Origin: Xenorhabdus hominickii
GTDB taxonomy: Bacteria; Pseudomonadota; Gammaproteobacteria; Enterobacterales; Enterobacteriaceae
DNA length: 64,000 bases
Assembly: GCF_002632725.1 (NCBI RefSeq)
Contig: NZ_NJAI01000001.1
Span: 124,001-188,000 of the forward strand
Direction: 5' to 3'
The notes beneath the pieces are model-generated. The model saw nothing but the letters and a program-made list of their open reading frames with translations, was not told the DNA's origin and made no database searches. Position 1 is the first letter of the stretch. Each line of letters starts with the position of its first letter. Of the stretch, positions 50,827 through 58,976 are shown piece by piece. The position numbers and the translations under genes are program-made.

Positions 50827-51185
50827 ATTTTAAAACTCGCTTGTTGAAGTGATATCAATAACTTAACACGTGAGTTAGAAATAAGTGCTGTTAAGAAAAT
50901 GTTAATGAATATAATCTATTACTTTGCGTAAGTTAATAAACTAAAAACAGCCACTCTATACGAAGTCAGGTGAACACAGTTTGTGCTCACCTTTTTGCGT
51001 TGAAAGTAATGATTTCAGTAATTGATTCTGATGTCAAGTCAGGTGATTGTCAGAATTGCTCTTTGAGCACACTTCCCGGTTTCTTCGTTTTGTGTCTCCA
51101 CCTCCAAACCATCCCATAATTCAGTGACACAGTCAGGGCAATCCCGCTGATATCTTGCCCTGTTTTTTTACATCACGTTAACGGA
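50827..51185. other. left end of the genomic island
   Basis: No coding gene. It holds two intrinsic terminators on the plus strand: AGGTGA...TCACCT then TTTT (50968-50996), and CAGGGCAA...TTGCCCTG then seven T (51134-51169). The second follows no visible plus-strand gene, so a small island RNA between them is possible. The sequence next to the tRNA gene should contain the attachment core. Confidence 0.5.
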
Positions 51186-52193
51186 TTACACAGCAAGATC
51201 CAGATAAAACGCCAGTTCATTCGCCAGAGTTTTACCCGCGATTTCCATATCGATATCAATATACTCCATCGTGGTCGCCACACTGCGGTGTCCCAGCAAA
51301 CACCTGACCAGCTGCAAATTGCGGTCGGGGGCTTTCATCAGCTCTGTCGCCAGCGTATGACGGAAGCGGTGGGGGGAGACAGCAAAACCACATTCTTTAG
51401 ACAGGCGGTTAAAGAAAGAACGGAGATGTTGCTTTTCTCTGTCATGATGATACTGGTGACTGACATGGCGTCCGTGATGACAAAAACGCAGGCGGGTTAA
51501 ATCAAACAGCGGATCATCCTCTTTCGCGCCACAGGCTTTTGCCTGTTCAATCAACTGCGCCAGCCGGGGTTTCAGCTGCGGGATCATCGGCACCCGCCAT
51601 TCACTGTGGTTTTTACTGCCTTCCACACGCAACTCAATGTAACTGTTGTCCAGATTAATATCCCGTAACCGCAGATGCAGCAGCTGGTTCAGGCGCATGC
51701 CCGTCAGCCGGAAGGTATCCAGTACGGTCAGCCAGTACCCCGTCGGGTATAAGGCACAGCGTCCGCCCCGCGGGGCGGTCTGTAAACGTTCTTCCTCTTC
51801 ATACTGCTGCATCCGCAGGTAAATCCCGGTTATCTGCGCCTTACTCAGGGTTTTCTTTTGTTTCTTCTCTTTTTTGACTGCCGCGTCATTAAACGGATTT
51901 TTGGGGTGTGACAACAGTTTTCTTTCCATCCCGAAATTAAAAATGGCCCGCAGGTGCGCCACCTTATTGTTCCACGTATAGCCGGACTGATTTTTTTCCA
52001 TCAGCAGATGACGCCGCCAGCACAGGACATCCCGGTGAGTCACGCTCTCCGGCAACCCCGTTTCCCCCATATACCGGATAAAGACCCGCACCACCTTGCG
52101 ATAACTCCATTCGGTTGCCGGCCGTAACATCCGTGAAAAAAAATACTCGTCCAGTAACGCATCCCAGCCCATTTTTTCCTTATTATTTAACAT
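51186..52193 (-). CDS. tyrosine recombinase/integrase of the island
   Basis: A 335-residue integrase. It has a SAM-like core-binding domain (about 10-110; RPATEWSYRKVVRVFIRYMGE) and a catalytic domain: Arg in FRLTGMRLNQLLHLRLRD, HRFRHTLATELM (H-x-x-R), LLGHRSVATTMEYID with the nucleophile Tyr. Located beside tRNA-Phe and pointing toward it, as in integrative elements. Domain layout resembles Xer-like ICE integrases more than P4-type integrases. Intact. GC-rich compared with the chromosome to the left. Confidence 0.92.
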   Translation of the reverse strand: MLNNKEKMGWDALLDEYFFSRMLRPATEWSYRKVVRVFIRYMGETGLPESVTHRDVLCWRRHLLMEKNQSGYTWNNKVAHLRAIFNFGMERKLLSHPKNPFNDAAVKKEKKQKKTLSKAQITGIYLRMQQYEEEERLQTAPRGGRCALYPTGYWLTVLDTFRLTGMRLNQLLHLRLRDINLDNSYIELRVEGSKNHSEWRVPMIPQLKPRLAQLIEQAKACGAKEDDPLFDLTRLRFCHHGRHVSHQYHHDREKQHLRSFFNRLSKECGFAVSPHRFRHTLATELMKAPDRNLQLVRCLLGHRSVATTMEYIDIDMEIAGKTLANELAFYLDLAV

Positions 52194-52403
52194 ATTGTTG
52201 TTTCCTTAGTGTGTAATATTGTGTCCCGGTACAGAAATGTCCCGTTAATAAACTGAAAGATTAATTAACACTTTGAATTATTTCATTTTTCATATAATGA
52301 CCTTTTGTACATTGCAGAAACAAGGCCTTCCGGCGCTGATGCGGTGCGTTCGGACAATTTCGAATCGTTATCGTTACCATTTGCATTCTTTCTCATCAAA
52401 ATT

Positions 52404-53297
52404 TCATTCCTCTGCCTGAAACAATGACAGTAATCTCCGGGTATCCTCGGTGGTGTCGGGCGCAGGGACTGTTCCCGGTGTGACAGGCGGAATAACCGGA
52501 TCGGGTTCTGATGATGACAGCCTGGTATCGGTAGCCGGTTTAGACGGTTCAACGGGATTCAGCAGCGGTGACTGCACCTGCTCAGCGGCAGACTGAAGCA
52601 GTGAGTCCGTCAACGGGACAGAAGACGGATGTCCGCCAAGATGCAACATCAGGCACTGCCACGCACCGGGCACTAAAGACAACCAAATCACCGCTTCCTC
52701 CGGTAACAAACGGGCAGCCAGCAATGTTTTATAAAGGACTGGCAGCTCAGGCCGCGGTGCCTGAAACCGGAAGCGGAAACGACGTTCAGGTATCCACAAT
52801 CCCGGCTGCCAGTGATGTCCGTCTTCCAGTTCCCCTTCCAGTTGTCGCAACAGCGGCAGGTGGTAAAACAGCGCCGCCCAGAACACCACCGCCTGCCACA
52901 ACAGACTTTGTGCGGCCTGTGTTTCCGGCACCACCCCCGGAGGCAACATATGCCCTTTTGCCAGCCGCATGGCACAGGCAGTAAATTGCAGGGTCAGATC
53001 GATAAATCCGCCGCAATAAGACCAGACGCCCTCTTGTGTTGCGGGAACATGCTGCACACGGACGCATAATTGCCGGAGCGGATCCAGATAGAATTGCTGA
53101 TACAACCCAGCGGGCAGCGCACTGTTTTCCCACAGTTGCCGGAGATACTGGCCACGCTCTGAAGTTGCCAGCAGCACCTCTGCTGACTGTGGACGGAAAT
53201 AACCTCCGGCACCGCGTACTCTTTCAGGCGCTAGCCCGGGGGCTTTTTGTGACGGGGAAAGGTCACGGGTAAAACGGGATTTAAAACGCTGAAACAT
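52404..53297 (-). CDS. amino-terminal TraI_2-type relaxase fragment
   Basis: A 297-residue protein matching the first domain of the ICE relaxase TraI (TraI_2, HD-type): GYFRPQSAEVLLATSERGQYLRQLWENSALP, VWSYCGGFIDLTLQFTACAMRLAKG, AVVFWAALFYHLPLLRQLEGEL. Full-length ICE TraI proteins run to about 600 residues or more. Here the protein ends after a Pro/Ser/Thr-rich linker (about 235-297), so it is a truncated or reduced form without the carboxyl domain. AGAGGA precedes the ATG at 53297. A sign that the island descends from a conjugative element. Confidence 0.75.
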   Translation of the reverse strand: MFQRFKSRFTRDLSPSQKAPGLAPERVRGAGGYFRPQSAEVLLATSERGQYLRQLWENSALPAGLYQQFYLDPLRQLCVRVQHVPATQEGVWSYCGGFIDLTLQFTACAMRLAKGHMLPPGVVPETQAAQSLLWQAVVFWAALFYHLPLLRQLEGELEDGHHWQPGLWIPERRFRFRFQAPRPELPVLYKTLLAARLLPEEAVIWLSLVPGAWQCLMLHLGGHPSSVPLTDSLLQSAAEQVQSPLLNPVEPSKPATDTRLSSSEPDPVIPPVTPGTVPAPDTTEDTRRLLSLFQAEE

Positions 53298-53449
53298 CAC
53301 TTTTCCTCTTTCGGTTCAGATTTAGCTCAGTGTCGGTGAATCCCGGCCGGAAACAAGGAACAACTCTTTTTACGAAAATGAAAATTAATCTGACCCGGTT
53401 CATCCCCTGACTGACCGAATTCGCTTAATTTCCATCATAACTCATTGTA

Positions 53450-53680
53450 TTAAAGCCATTTAAAAACAAAAAAAGCGCCCCGAAAGGCGCGGTACGGGGT
53501 GTAGGTTTGTGGTTTGGTCGGTTTCAGTATTCCCGCACAACCCGCCAGAAATAACCGCAGGCTTTGTAACACCGCCTGACGGTAACGAGGGACTTCTTCC
53601 CCGCAGACCCACTGTTGCATCACATCGAGACAGACGGATTTGCCGGTGATTTCCAGTTGATTGGTGCACCATTCTGCCAT
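53450..53680 (-). pseudogene. truncated DUF1281 (Api92-like) ICE gene
   Basis: A 76-residue frame starting MAEWCTNQLEITGKSVCLDVMQQWV and continuing FLAGCAGILKPTKPQTYTP, the start of DUF1281 proteins common in ICEs and plasmids, which are normally over 200 residues. It then loses the family pattern (YRAFRGAFFVFKWL) and stops. GAGGA precedes the ATG. I read it as a remnant left by a deletion between it and the TraI-like gene. Confidence 0.65.
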
Positions 53681-53772
53681 AATTAAGTTCCTCACTTGAA
53701 TGATAAAAATAAACAGGAGGAACCGCCCGGTCGGGGCACAATTCCCCCGATGGGTAGATTGAACAAAAAGTA

Positions 53773-54069
53773 TTACTGTCCGGTCTGCCTGAATAGCCTG
53801 TCAGCCAAACCACTGTCAAAAATAACCGTCAGCTCATCGTGGATATCCAGATAAGGCGTACTGCGCAGGATAACCTGCGTGTTCAGCCGGATTAAGTCAT
53901 ATTTATCCACCAGTTCGTTAATGGCTTCTGAAGGCCGGACACCGCGAGCTATCAGTGCTGCCACCGTATCGGTTTCACACAGGGCCGTATCGGTCAGGCT
54001 GAGGCCAAAATGCCGTTTCAGCAAGGCAGCCGCAATCACCTGCCAGACGGTTAAACGTAACGTGGTCAT
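53773..54069 (-). CDS. CbtA/YkfI-family toxin-like protein
   Basis: A 98-residue protein. LTVWQVIAAALLKRHFGLSLTDTALCETDTVAALIARGVRPSEAINELVDKYDLIRLN aligns by eye with the CbtA (YeeV) pattern [24 protein letters not shown]...GISLCDAVNFLVEKYALVRTD. CbtA proteins inhibit the cytoskeletal proteins FtsZ and MreB. No CbeA-like antitoxin gene is next to it. It overlaps the upstream gene by 4 bp (ATGA), so translation is coupled, and the partner may be that unknown protein. Confidence 0.7.
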   Translation of the reverse strand: MTTLRLTVWQVIAAALLKRHFGLSLTDTALCETDTVAALIARGVRPSEAINELVDKYDLIRLNTQVILRSTPYLDIHDELTVIFDSGLADRLFRQTGQ

Positions 54070-54626
54070 AACGTCCCCTCAGAAAAGACACTGACGGAGA
54101 CCCCATACCGGAGAATATCCCGCACTTCATGGCACTGCTGATAACAGGGGGAAACCCCATGCAGTGACAATAAATGCACCTTGTGCCACAACGCACGCGC
54201 CGCCGGAGTATTCTGCCAGCTCTGCTCAAGCATCGCTGCCTGACATAACCGCTGCTGTTGCTGTTCCAGTGACAGGCGTTCTGACGTCAGTGTGACCGGC
54301 TGCGCCCAGATAATCTCTTCATCAAACCGGCCACCGAGCACTTTTCTGTCCTGTGCATCAAAAATCATAACGGTCAGCGGAAAAAAAATCCCCGAAACCT
54401 GAGCAGATAACCTCTCCGGCACCGGCCAGTCACCCAGTCGATGGATCACCTTCAGCCGCTGCACCACTTCCGTGACGGTGGAGGCTTCGCACACCATCAG
54501 GGTTTCCGGCTGCAATGACTGTGGTGCTTTCGGGTATTGCCTCAGGCCGGTGACCTGAGCGGTAAACAGCTCTTCACGTAATACGATATCGGTATCATCC
54601 GGTACCGGTAAAAAAATGGGATTCAT
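54066..54626 (-). CDS. unknown island protein coupled to the CbtA-like gene
   Basis: A 186-residue soluble protein with no recognised family. It starts MNPIFLPVPDDTDIVLREELF, has a central VVQRLKVIHRLGDWPVPERL, and a Gln-rich helix LSLEQQQQRLCQAAMLEQSWQ. I start at 54626, where ribosome-site-like AAGGAAC lies upstream. An ATG 13 codons earlier is also possible. It overlaps the CbtA-like gene by 4 bp. Its composition is GC-rich like the rest of the ICE part. Confidence 0.6.
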   Translation of the reverse strand: MNPIFLPVPDDTDIVLREELFTAQVTGLRQYPKAPQSLQPETLMVCEASTVTEVVQRLKVIHRLGDWPVPERLSAQVSGIFFPLTVMIFDAQDRKVLGGRFDEEIIWAQPVTLTSERLSLEQQQQRLCQAAMLEQSWQNTPAARALWHKVHLLSLHGVSPCYQQCHEVRDILRYGVSVSVFSEGTL

Positions 54627-54746
54627 GGTGTTGTTCCTTGATTTTATGTCAATGAAAGAAAACACCCACCCGATACCGGGAAGGTGTTTTGGCTTCCCCG
54701 GTCAGGCGCTTAAGAAAAGCGTTAACAGCCTCATGGGCTGATAACG

Positions 54747-55208
54747 TTAATGATGATTATTTTTGTTAGGGATAAATGACGGACTGATAACGTCCTCTCT
54801 GGGTTTCAGTGTCATGATCGATGTTATCAGGCCGCTTTCCGGGTGCTGTTGTGCATACTCCTGCAATGCGCAGAACCGGTACGCCTCCTCATTCTGTGTA
54901 TCCGGCACCGCGATACGGGCTGATACGATGGCCGTGACCGCCAGCCCGAAAGCATCGGCTGAAAGCGTGACCGTCAGCTGCGTAACCGGCAGGTAAACGG
55001 AATACGTTTCCGCCCGTGTCGGCACCATATAAGTCAGCGATTCAGACACCTGTCGGCTTGTCCACTGTTCAGGCTGATAATCGCTACATAACGTCGATGC
55101 GGTATTCGCCAGCAGGAACCCCAGAAACAACCGTTCCAGCGGGGTTTTGTCGGGAAACACGGCCGACAGCGCAAGACTGTCCAACATAATCAGTTCATTA
55201 TTTGGCAT
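54747..55208 (-). CDS. ArdB/KlcA-like antirestriction protein, copy 2
   Basis: A 153-residue protein showing the ArdB/KlcA pattern in weak form: TLCSDYQPEQWTSRQVSESLTYMVPTR, then VTLSADAFGLAVTAIVSAR, then FCALQEYAQQHPESGLI. Known ArdB/KlcA proteins protect incoming DNA from type I restriction. More diverged than its neighbour, and longer at the carboxyl end. AGGAGA lies five bases before the ATG at 55208. 12 bp after copy 1, same operon. Confidence 0.68.
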   Translation of the reverse strand: MPNNELIMLDSLALSAVFPDKTPLERLFLGFLLANTASTLCSDYQPEQWTSRQVSESLTYMVPTRAETYSVYLPVTQLTVTLSADAFGLAVTAIVSARIAVPDTQNEEAYRFCALQEYAQQHPESGLITSIMTLKPREDVISPSFIPNKNNHH

Positions 55209-55220
55209 CACGTTCTCCTG

Positions 55221-55655
55221 TTATGCACCCTTTAAGCCCAAAGCAGCCCGGATACACGAAGCCTGAGGATGTTGCCACGCATATTCACGCAAGGCGCAAA
55301 GCCGCTCAGCGTACCCGTCCAGCTTCATCAGGGCCGTCAGATAACCCAATACGCTCAGAGTTACCATCAGCCCAAAGGCATCGGCGGAGACTTCACCTTT
55401 AAAGTCAGTCGTATCCACGTTAACCACAGAAGAATCCGGCCGCATCGGCACGATATAGGCGATGCTGTCTGACACTTTCCGGTACTGCCATCGGTCACAC
55501 CGGTCATCGTCACAAAGCACAGCAGCGGCTTTAATGAACGTGTGCTCCAGCAGCATCAGTTCCAGTGGACCGGTGTGCGGAAAAATTTCAGCAAAAGGGG
55601 ATAATTCAGCCGGGGACACAGTGTGCACCGTGGCCGGGGTGATATTTTGTTGCAT
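55221..55655 (-). CDS. ArdB/KlcA-like antirestriction protein, copy 1
   Basis: A 144-residue protein. It has LEHTFIKAAAVLCDDDRCDRWQYRKVSDSIAYIVPM, GEVSADAFGLMVTLSVLGYL and LCALREYAWQHPQASCIRAALG, matching the KlcA layout of Trp-x-Tyr/Phe, SADAxGxxxTL and LRxFAxxHPE. I chose the ATG at 55655 with AGGAG upstream. It is a paralogue of the next gene (shared SADAFGL and LREYA/LQEYAQQHP), the first gene of the minus-strand ICE cluster. Confidence 0.72.
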   Translation of the reverse strand: MQQNITPATVHTVSPAELSPFAEIFPHTGPLELMLLEHTFIKAAAVLCDDDRCDRWQYRKVSDSIAYIVPMRPDSSVVNVDTTDFKGEVSADAFGLMVTLSVLGYLTALMKLDGYAERLCALREYAWQHPQASCIRAALGLKGA

Positions 55656-55676
55656 GGTATTCTCCTGATAAAACAA

Positions 55677-56410
55677 CGGAGAACACCTGACCCAATGGGA
55701 AATGTGTTCCCCGTTGGGTGACTGGCCTGTTGGCCATCATGGATGAGATTAAGAGACCTTCATCGTCATCAGACTGACGATATCTGCTTCCAAAGGTGCG
55801 CAGATGTACCACACAGTGTGTACTCCCTTGCAGGCTACAGGAGTGTTGCTGTCGCTGCCCGAAGGTGATCCTCACAAGCGACCGGATCATGGATAAGTCT
55901 GACTACGCTAATAAACGGAAATCATTAGGTCAATGGGTAATTCATTTCTCGGGACAAAAAATAATGTCAGGAACACGACGGGATTTTGGGGGAGTCAGAG
56001 AGAGGCTGTCAATACGAGGTGACCCGTTCTGGTCGTTTGTCTAAATCATTTATGCCCCAAAATGTGTTGCACACTACTCCTGTTAAAAAAGTTAAACTGG
56101 ATGGGGTCACCTAGAAAATCTAATGACTAATTAAAAGAGTTAATAAGAAAGACTCAACTAATTGGCTTTATGGTGCATAACCGAAACACAACGTAAGTTT
56201 GCACCATAGTAATATGTTAAGTTAAGTCGGCTATTCGCTCAAAACTGCCCGAGATTCTTTGAGCGGGCAGCATCTGCACAGTGTACTGACCGTTCGCCAC
56301 GGGAATACCTGCTGCGCCAGACCAGTCATGGGTTAAGTAATCAAAGGTGCATGTAAATATAGTGGAAAACCCAGACCTTAATTAGCATTTTGTGTAGTTG
56401 CCAGTTCCCT
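55677..56410. other. junction between GC-rich ICE part and AT-rich cargo
   Basis: No intact gene. GC-rich sequence ends near 56050. A 9-bp inverted repeat, TATGGTGCA/TGCACCATA, lies at 56169-56208. On the minus strand 56223-56390 encodes a fragment without a start (DYLTHDWSGAAGIPVANGQYTVQML and on to a stop), described in the findings. Probably a recombination boundary. Confidence 0.5.
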
Positions 56411-57322
56411 TTAATCTGAGCACTTTTTTAGGCTGATGCGCCAGTTATCACCAGACTGCACTTGGTATCTGGCAGCGAAGTTATCCATATTGAGTGCTAC
56501 CGATACCTGTAGCAGGCTGTTGAGATACACCAAAGGTTGACCTTCAGGAACTTCACCAAAGCTGCTGACATATGGGGCTTTGCCTTCATACCGGATCTTA
56601 TCCCCTTCACTTATTTTAATGCAGACCTGATCCCCTTTGTGAATACCCACCTTACTGACCTGGCTGTCATTGATATTACTCCAGACATTCCCAAACCGTA
56701 CATCTAGAACTGGAATAGTCCCCTTAAGAGTTCCATCCCTTTCAGCTACACCAGTCTGATAAGGGATCTTTACTACTTTATTTGGTAACAGCGGCCCCAC
56801 CTGTTCATAGCTAATAATACCTGAAGCAAGTCGTGCCCCAGTATATGCGTATACATCACGTCCATGAAAAGTATATGATTTTTCAGAGCCAGGTACACGG
56901 TTGAACTTCTCGTCAATCTGACGTACAGATTCAATACCAAAGTGTTCAGCTACCAAGGTCAATGTTCCGTTATCCGGTGAGACTATGTAATGACCACTCT
57001 GTGTCTTGATAACCACTGAGCGCCTGTCAGTGCCCACTCCCGGATCCACCACGCTTACAAAGACAGTCCCTTTGGGCCAGTATGGTAGAGTCTGGTAAAG
57101 GCGATATGAAGCTTCCCAAATATTATAAGGTGGAATTTCATGTGTTAGATCATAAATAGGCTGGCTAGGATTCACCTTGAAAGATATCCCTTTCATAACC
57201 GATACTGCCCCATCTTTTAGGCCGAAATCTGTCTGAAACACCAGGGCTTCATTGGCAACAGTAACCGTACTTACAAGAGCGAGAGAAAGACTCGCAGCCC
57301 GGAGAGTAGTTCGAATATCCAT
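56411..57322 (-). CDS. secreted SAM hydrolase / hydroxide adenosyltransferase-like protein
   Basis: A 303-residue member of the DUF62 family (SAM hydroxide adenosyltransferase, related to fluorinase and chlorinase). It has LVFQTDFGLKDGAVSVMKG, YDLTHEIPPYNIWEASY, TVFVSVVDPGVGTDRRSV, YIVSPDNGTLTLVAE and FHGRDVYAYTGARLASG, covering the Asp, His and Arg of the active site. Family members split SAM into adenosine and methionine. This one begins with a probable signal peptide (LRAASLSLALVSTVTVANEA), so it would work in the periplasm or outside. I chose the ATG at 57322 (AAGGA upstream). It is divergent from the SIR2-HerA genes. Confidence 0.85.
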   Translation of the reverse strand: MDIRTTLRAASLSLALVSTVTVANEALVFQTDFGLKDGAVSVMKGISFKVNPSQPIYDLTHEIPPYNIWEASYRLYQTLPYWPKGTVFVSVVDPGVGTDRRSVVIKTQSGHYIVSPDNGTLTLVAEHFGIESVRQIDEKFNRVPGSEKSYTFHGRDVYAYTGARLASGIISYEQVGPLLPNKVVKIPYQTGVAERDGTLKGTIPVLDVRFGNVWSNINDSQVSKVGIHKGDQVCIKISEGDKIRYEGKAPYVSSFGEVPEGQPLVYLNSLLQVSVALNMDNFAARYQVQSGDNWRISLKKCSD

Positions 57323-57773
57323 AACTGAATCCTTTTCATTTAATAACGGGAGACAAAATATACAGTTCATAGGGATTTCGGGAACAATGGAACAGTAAAC
57401 ACTTAAGCGTTCAATTTAAATAGCTAAAAATGATCTGTCAGTCGAAGTCAGAGATCTCACAATATATTTATTTCATTTTGGTACAATTGACGCCATACAG
57501 GGCATCCATCTCATCAGATTAGGTCTAGCTCAGATCATCAATAGTGTCAGATCGAGTCTTATTTGGTAATCACATTGGTACAACTAACTCGCTTTTGCCC
57601 CAAACTGTTTTATGCTCCAAAAAGTCATACGCTTTAGCTTTTCTCTTTGACCAAATTTAGCTAATGAATCAATATGTGTTAAGTTTTGTATCTGTGTGGC
57701 CAGCCTGTGTCTTCTGATTCGGTGGCTATTCAGTCTTTCTATCGACATGACTTATTCTTGGAAATAGATTTAA
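57323..57773. promoter_or_regulatory. divergent region upstream of the SIR2-HerA genes
   Basis: About 450 bp without a gene. On the plus strand TTGACC (57647-57652), 17 bp, CAATAT (57670-57675) is a reasonable promoter for the SIR2 gene, about 92 nt before its ATG. GGAAA lies 10 bases before the start. The SAM hydrolase promoter must also be here. Confidence 0.5.
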
Positions 57774-58976
57774 ATGACTGCTGAATTTAACTTACATCAA
57801 ATCTACGATCATAACCTGAACTTTCTTGTCGGTGCTGGTGCTTCAAATGGTTTTCTACCGACGTTAGCACTAGAGGTAAAGGGGCTAGATGGTAGTAAGT
57901 GCACATTCGAGACACTTGCAAAGAAATATGAAAGCAACAAAGAAATGACAACACTGCTGTTCATGTTGTACTACCGAGAATGTATTAAGCCTGGTTTACC
58001 CTCAGTTCCAGCCAAAGGTATTCCTGCTCCTCCTAGACCGCCACATGAAGAAAGCGTCATTCAAGAATATAAGCGGTTCATGACCACTTTGATTCACCTC
58101 TTAAACAAGCAAAAACCATCAGCCAAAAAAGCAAACATTTTCACAACTAACTACGATAATTGCTTTGAAATTGCTAGCGAAGAGTTGATGGCAGAAAGAA
58201 CATCTCAGTTCGAAGTTAATGATGGCAGCACTGGTTTTCAAGCGCGTACTTTCCACACAAGAAACTTCAATAACCGTATCGTAAATAAAGGCGTGTTTGA
58301 CCGTCACGAACAGTTTCTTCCTCAAGTAAACCTTCTGCATGCTCACGGCTCAGTACATTGGATGAAAGGCAACAAAGATGGTGATATTGAACTTAATTAC
58401 GGTACTAGCTGTTACAACATAGACTTCAATCAAGACGAAAATAATATTCTAGATGCTTGCAAGGTGATTCTTTATGATACAAATAAATCGCTCAATGACC
58501 TGAGTGTATTTGAAGCTCACACAGATTTTACGAAACTTCGTTCTGAGCAATTTGGGCAGGACTATAACAAAATGCCTATCGTGAACCCCACAAAGTGGAA
58601 GTTTCATGAAACCGTCTTTGAAGAGGCTTACTATCAGATTCTTCGTCACCTAAGTTATGAACTTGAACGCCCTCATTCAGTATTAATTGCTTTCGGCTTC
58701 TCTTTTGCCGACGAGCACATTCTCAGTCTTGTACAGCGAGCATTGTCTAATCCGTCATTGACTATGTACGTAATGTGCTATGACGAGTCAACGAAAGACA
58801 GGATGTCGGAAATATTCAGAAAGTACCCGAATGTTAAGTTGATTTACTCCGAAGATAGAAAATTAGATTTTACGCTTTTCAATGATGAATACTTCACGGT
58901 AAATAAACTAAACAAACCTATGCCTGAAGAAACCATGAAGCCAATGCTTGAAGCTGTAGTTGGTGGTGTCAAATGA
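57774..58976 (+). CDS. SIR2-domain NADase of a SIR2-HerA antiphage system
   Basis: A 400-residue SIR2-family protein. The NAD-binding loop FLVGAGASNGF is at residues 18-27. IFTTNYDNCFE (125-128 TNYD) and LLHAHGSVHW (catalytic His about 191) are the core motifs of defence-type SIR2 enzymes that degrade NAD+. The second half (IAFGFSFADEHILSLV, TMYVMCYDE) completes the Rossmann fold. The stop overlaps the HerA start by 4 bp (ATGA), indicating tight co-translation. By family, infection triggers NAD+ depletion and growth arrest. Confidence 0.9.
   Translation: MTAEFNLHQIYDHNLNFLVGAGASNGFLPTLALEVKGLDGSKCTFETLAKKYESNKEMTTLLFMLYYRECIKPGLPSVPAKGIPAPPRPPHEESVIQEYKRFMTTLIHLLNKQKPSAKKANIFTTNYDNCFEIASEELMAERTSQFEVNDGSTGFQARTFHTRNFNNRIVNKGVFDRHEQFLPQVNLLHAHGSVHWMKGNKDGDIELNYGTSCYNIDFNQDENNILDACKVILYDTNKSLNDLSVFEAHTDFTKLRSEQFGQDYNKMPIVNPTKWKFHETVFEEAYYQILRHLSYELERPHSVLIAFGFSFADEHILSLVQRALSNPSLTMYVMCYDESTKDRMSEIFRKYPNVKLIYSEDRKLDFTLFNDEYFTVNKLNKPMPEETMKPMLEAVVGGVK

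Noticed and set aside
52568..53272. Plus-strand frames opposite the TraI-like gene
   Set aside because: GC-rich mirror frames full of Pro, Arg and His. No start signals, and they overlap a better supported gene.
55606..56044. Short frames on both strands at the right end of the GC-rich ICE part
   Set aside because: No ribosome sites, no recognisable motifs and low-complexity composition. Treated as non-coding junction DNA.
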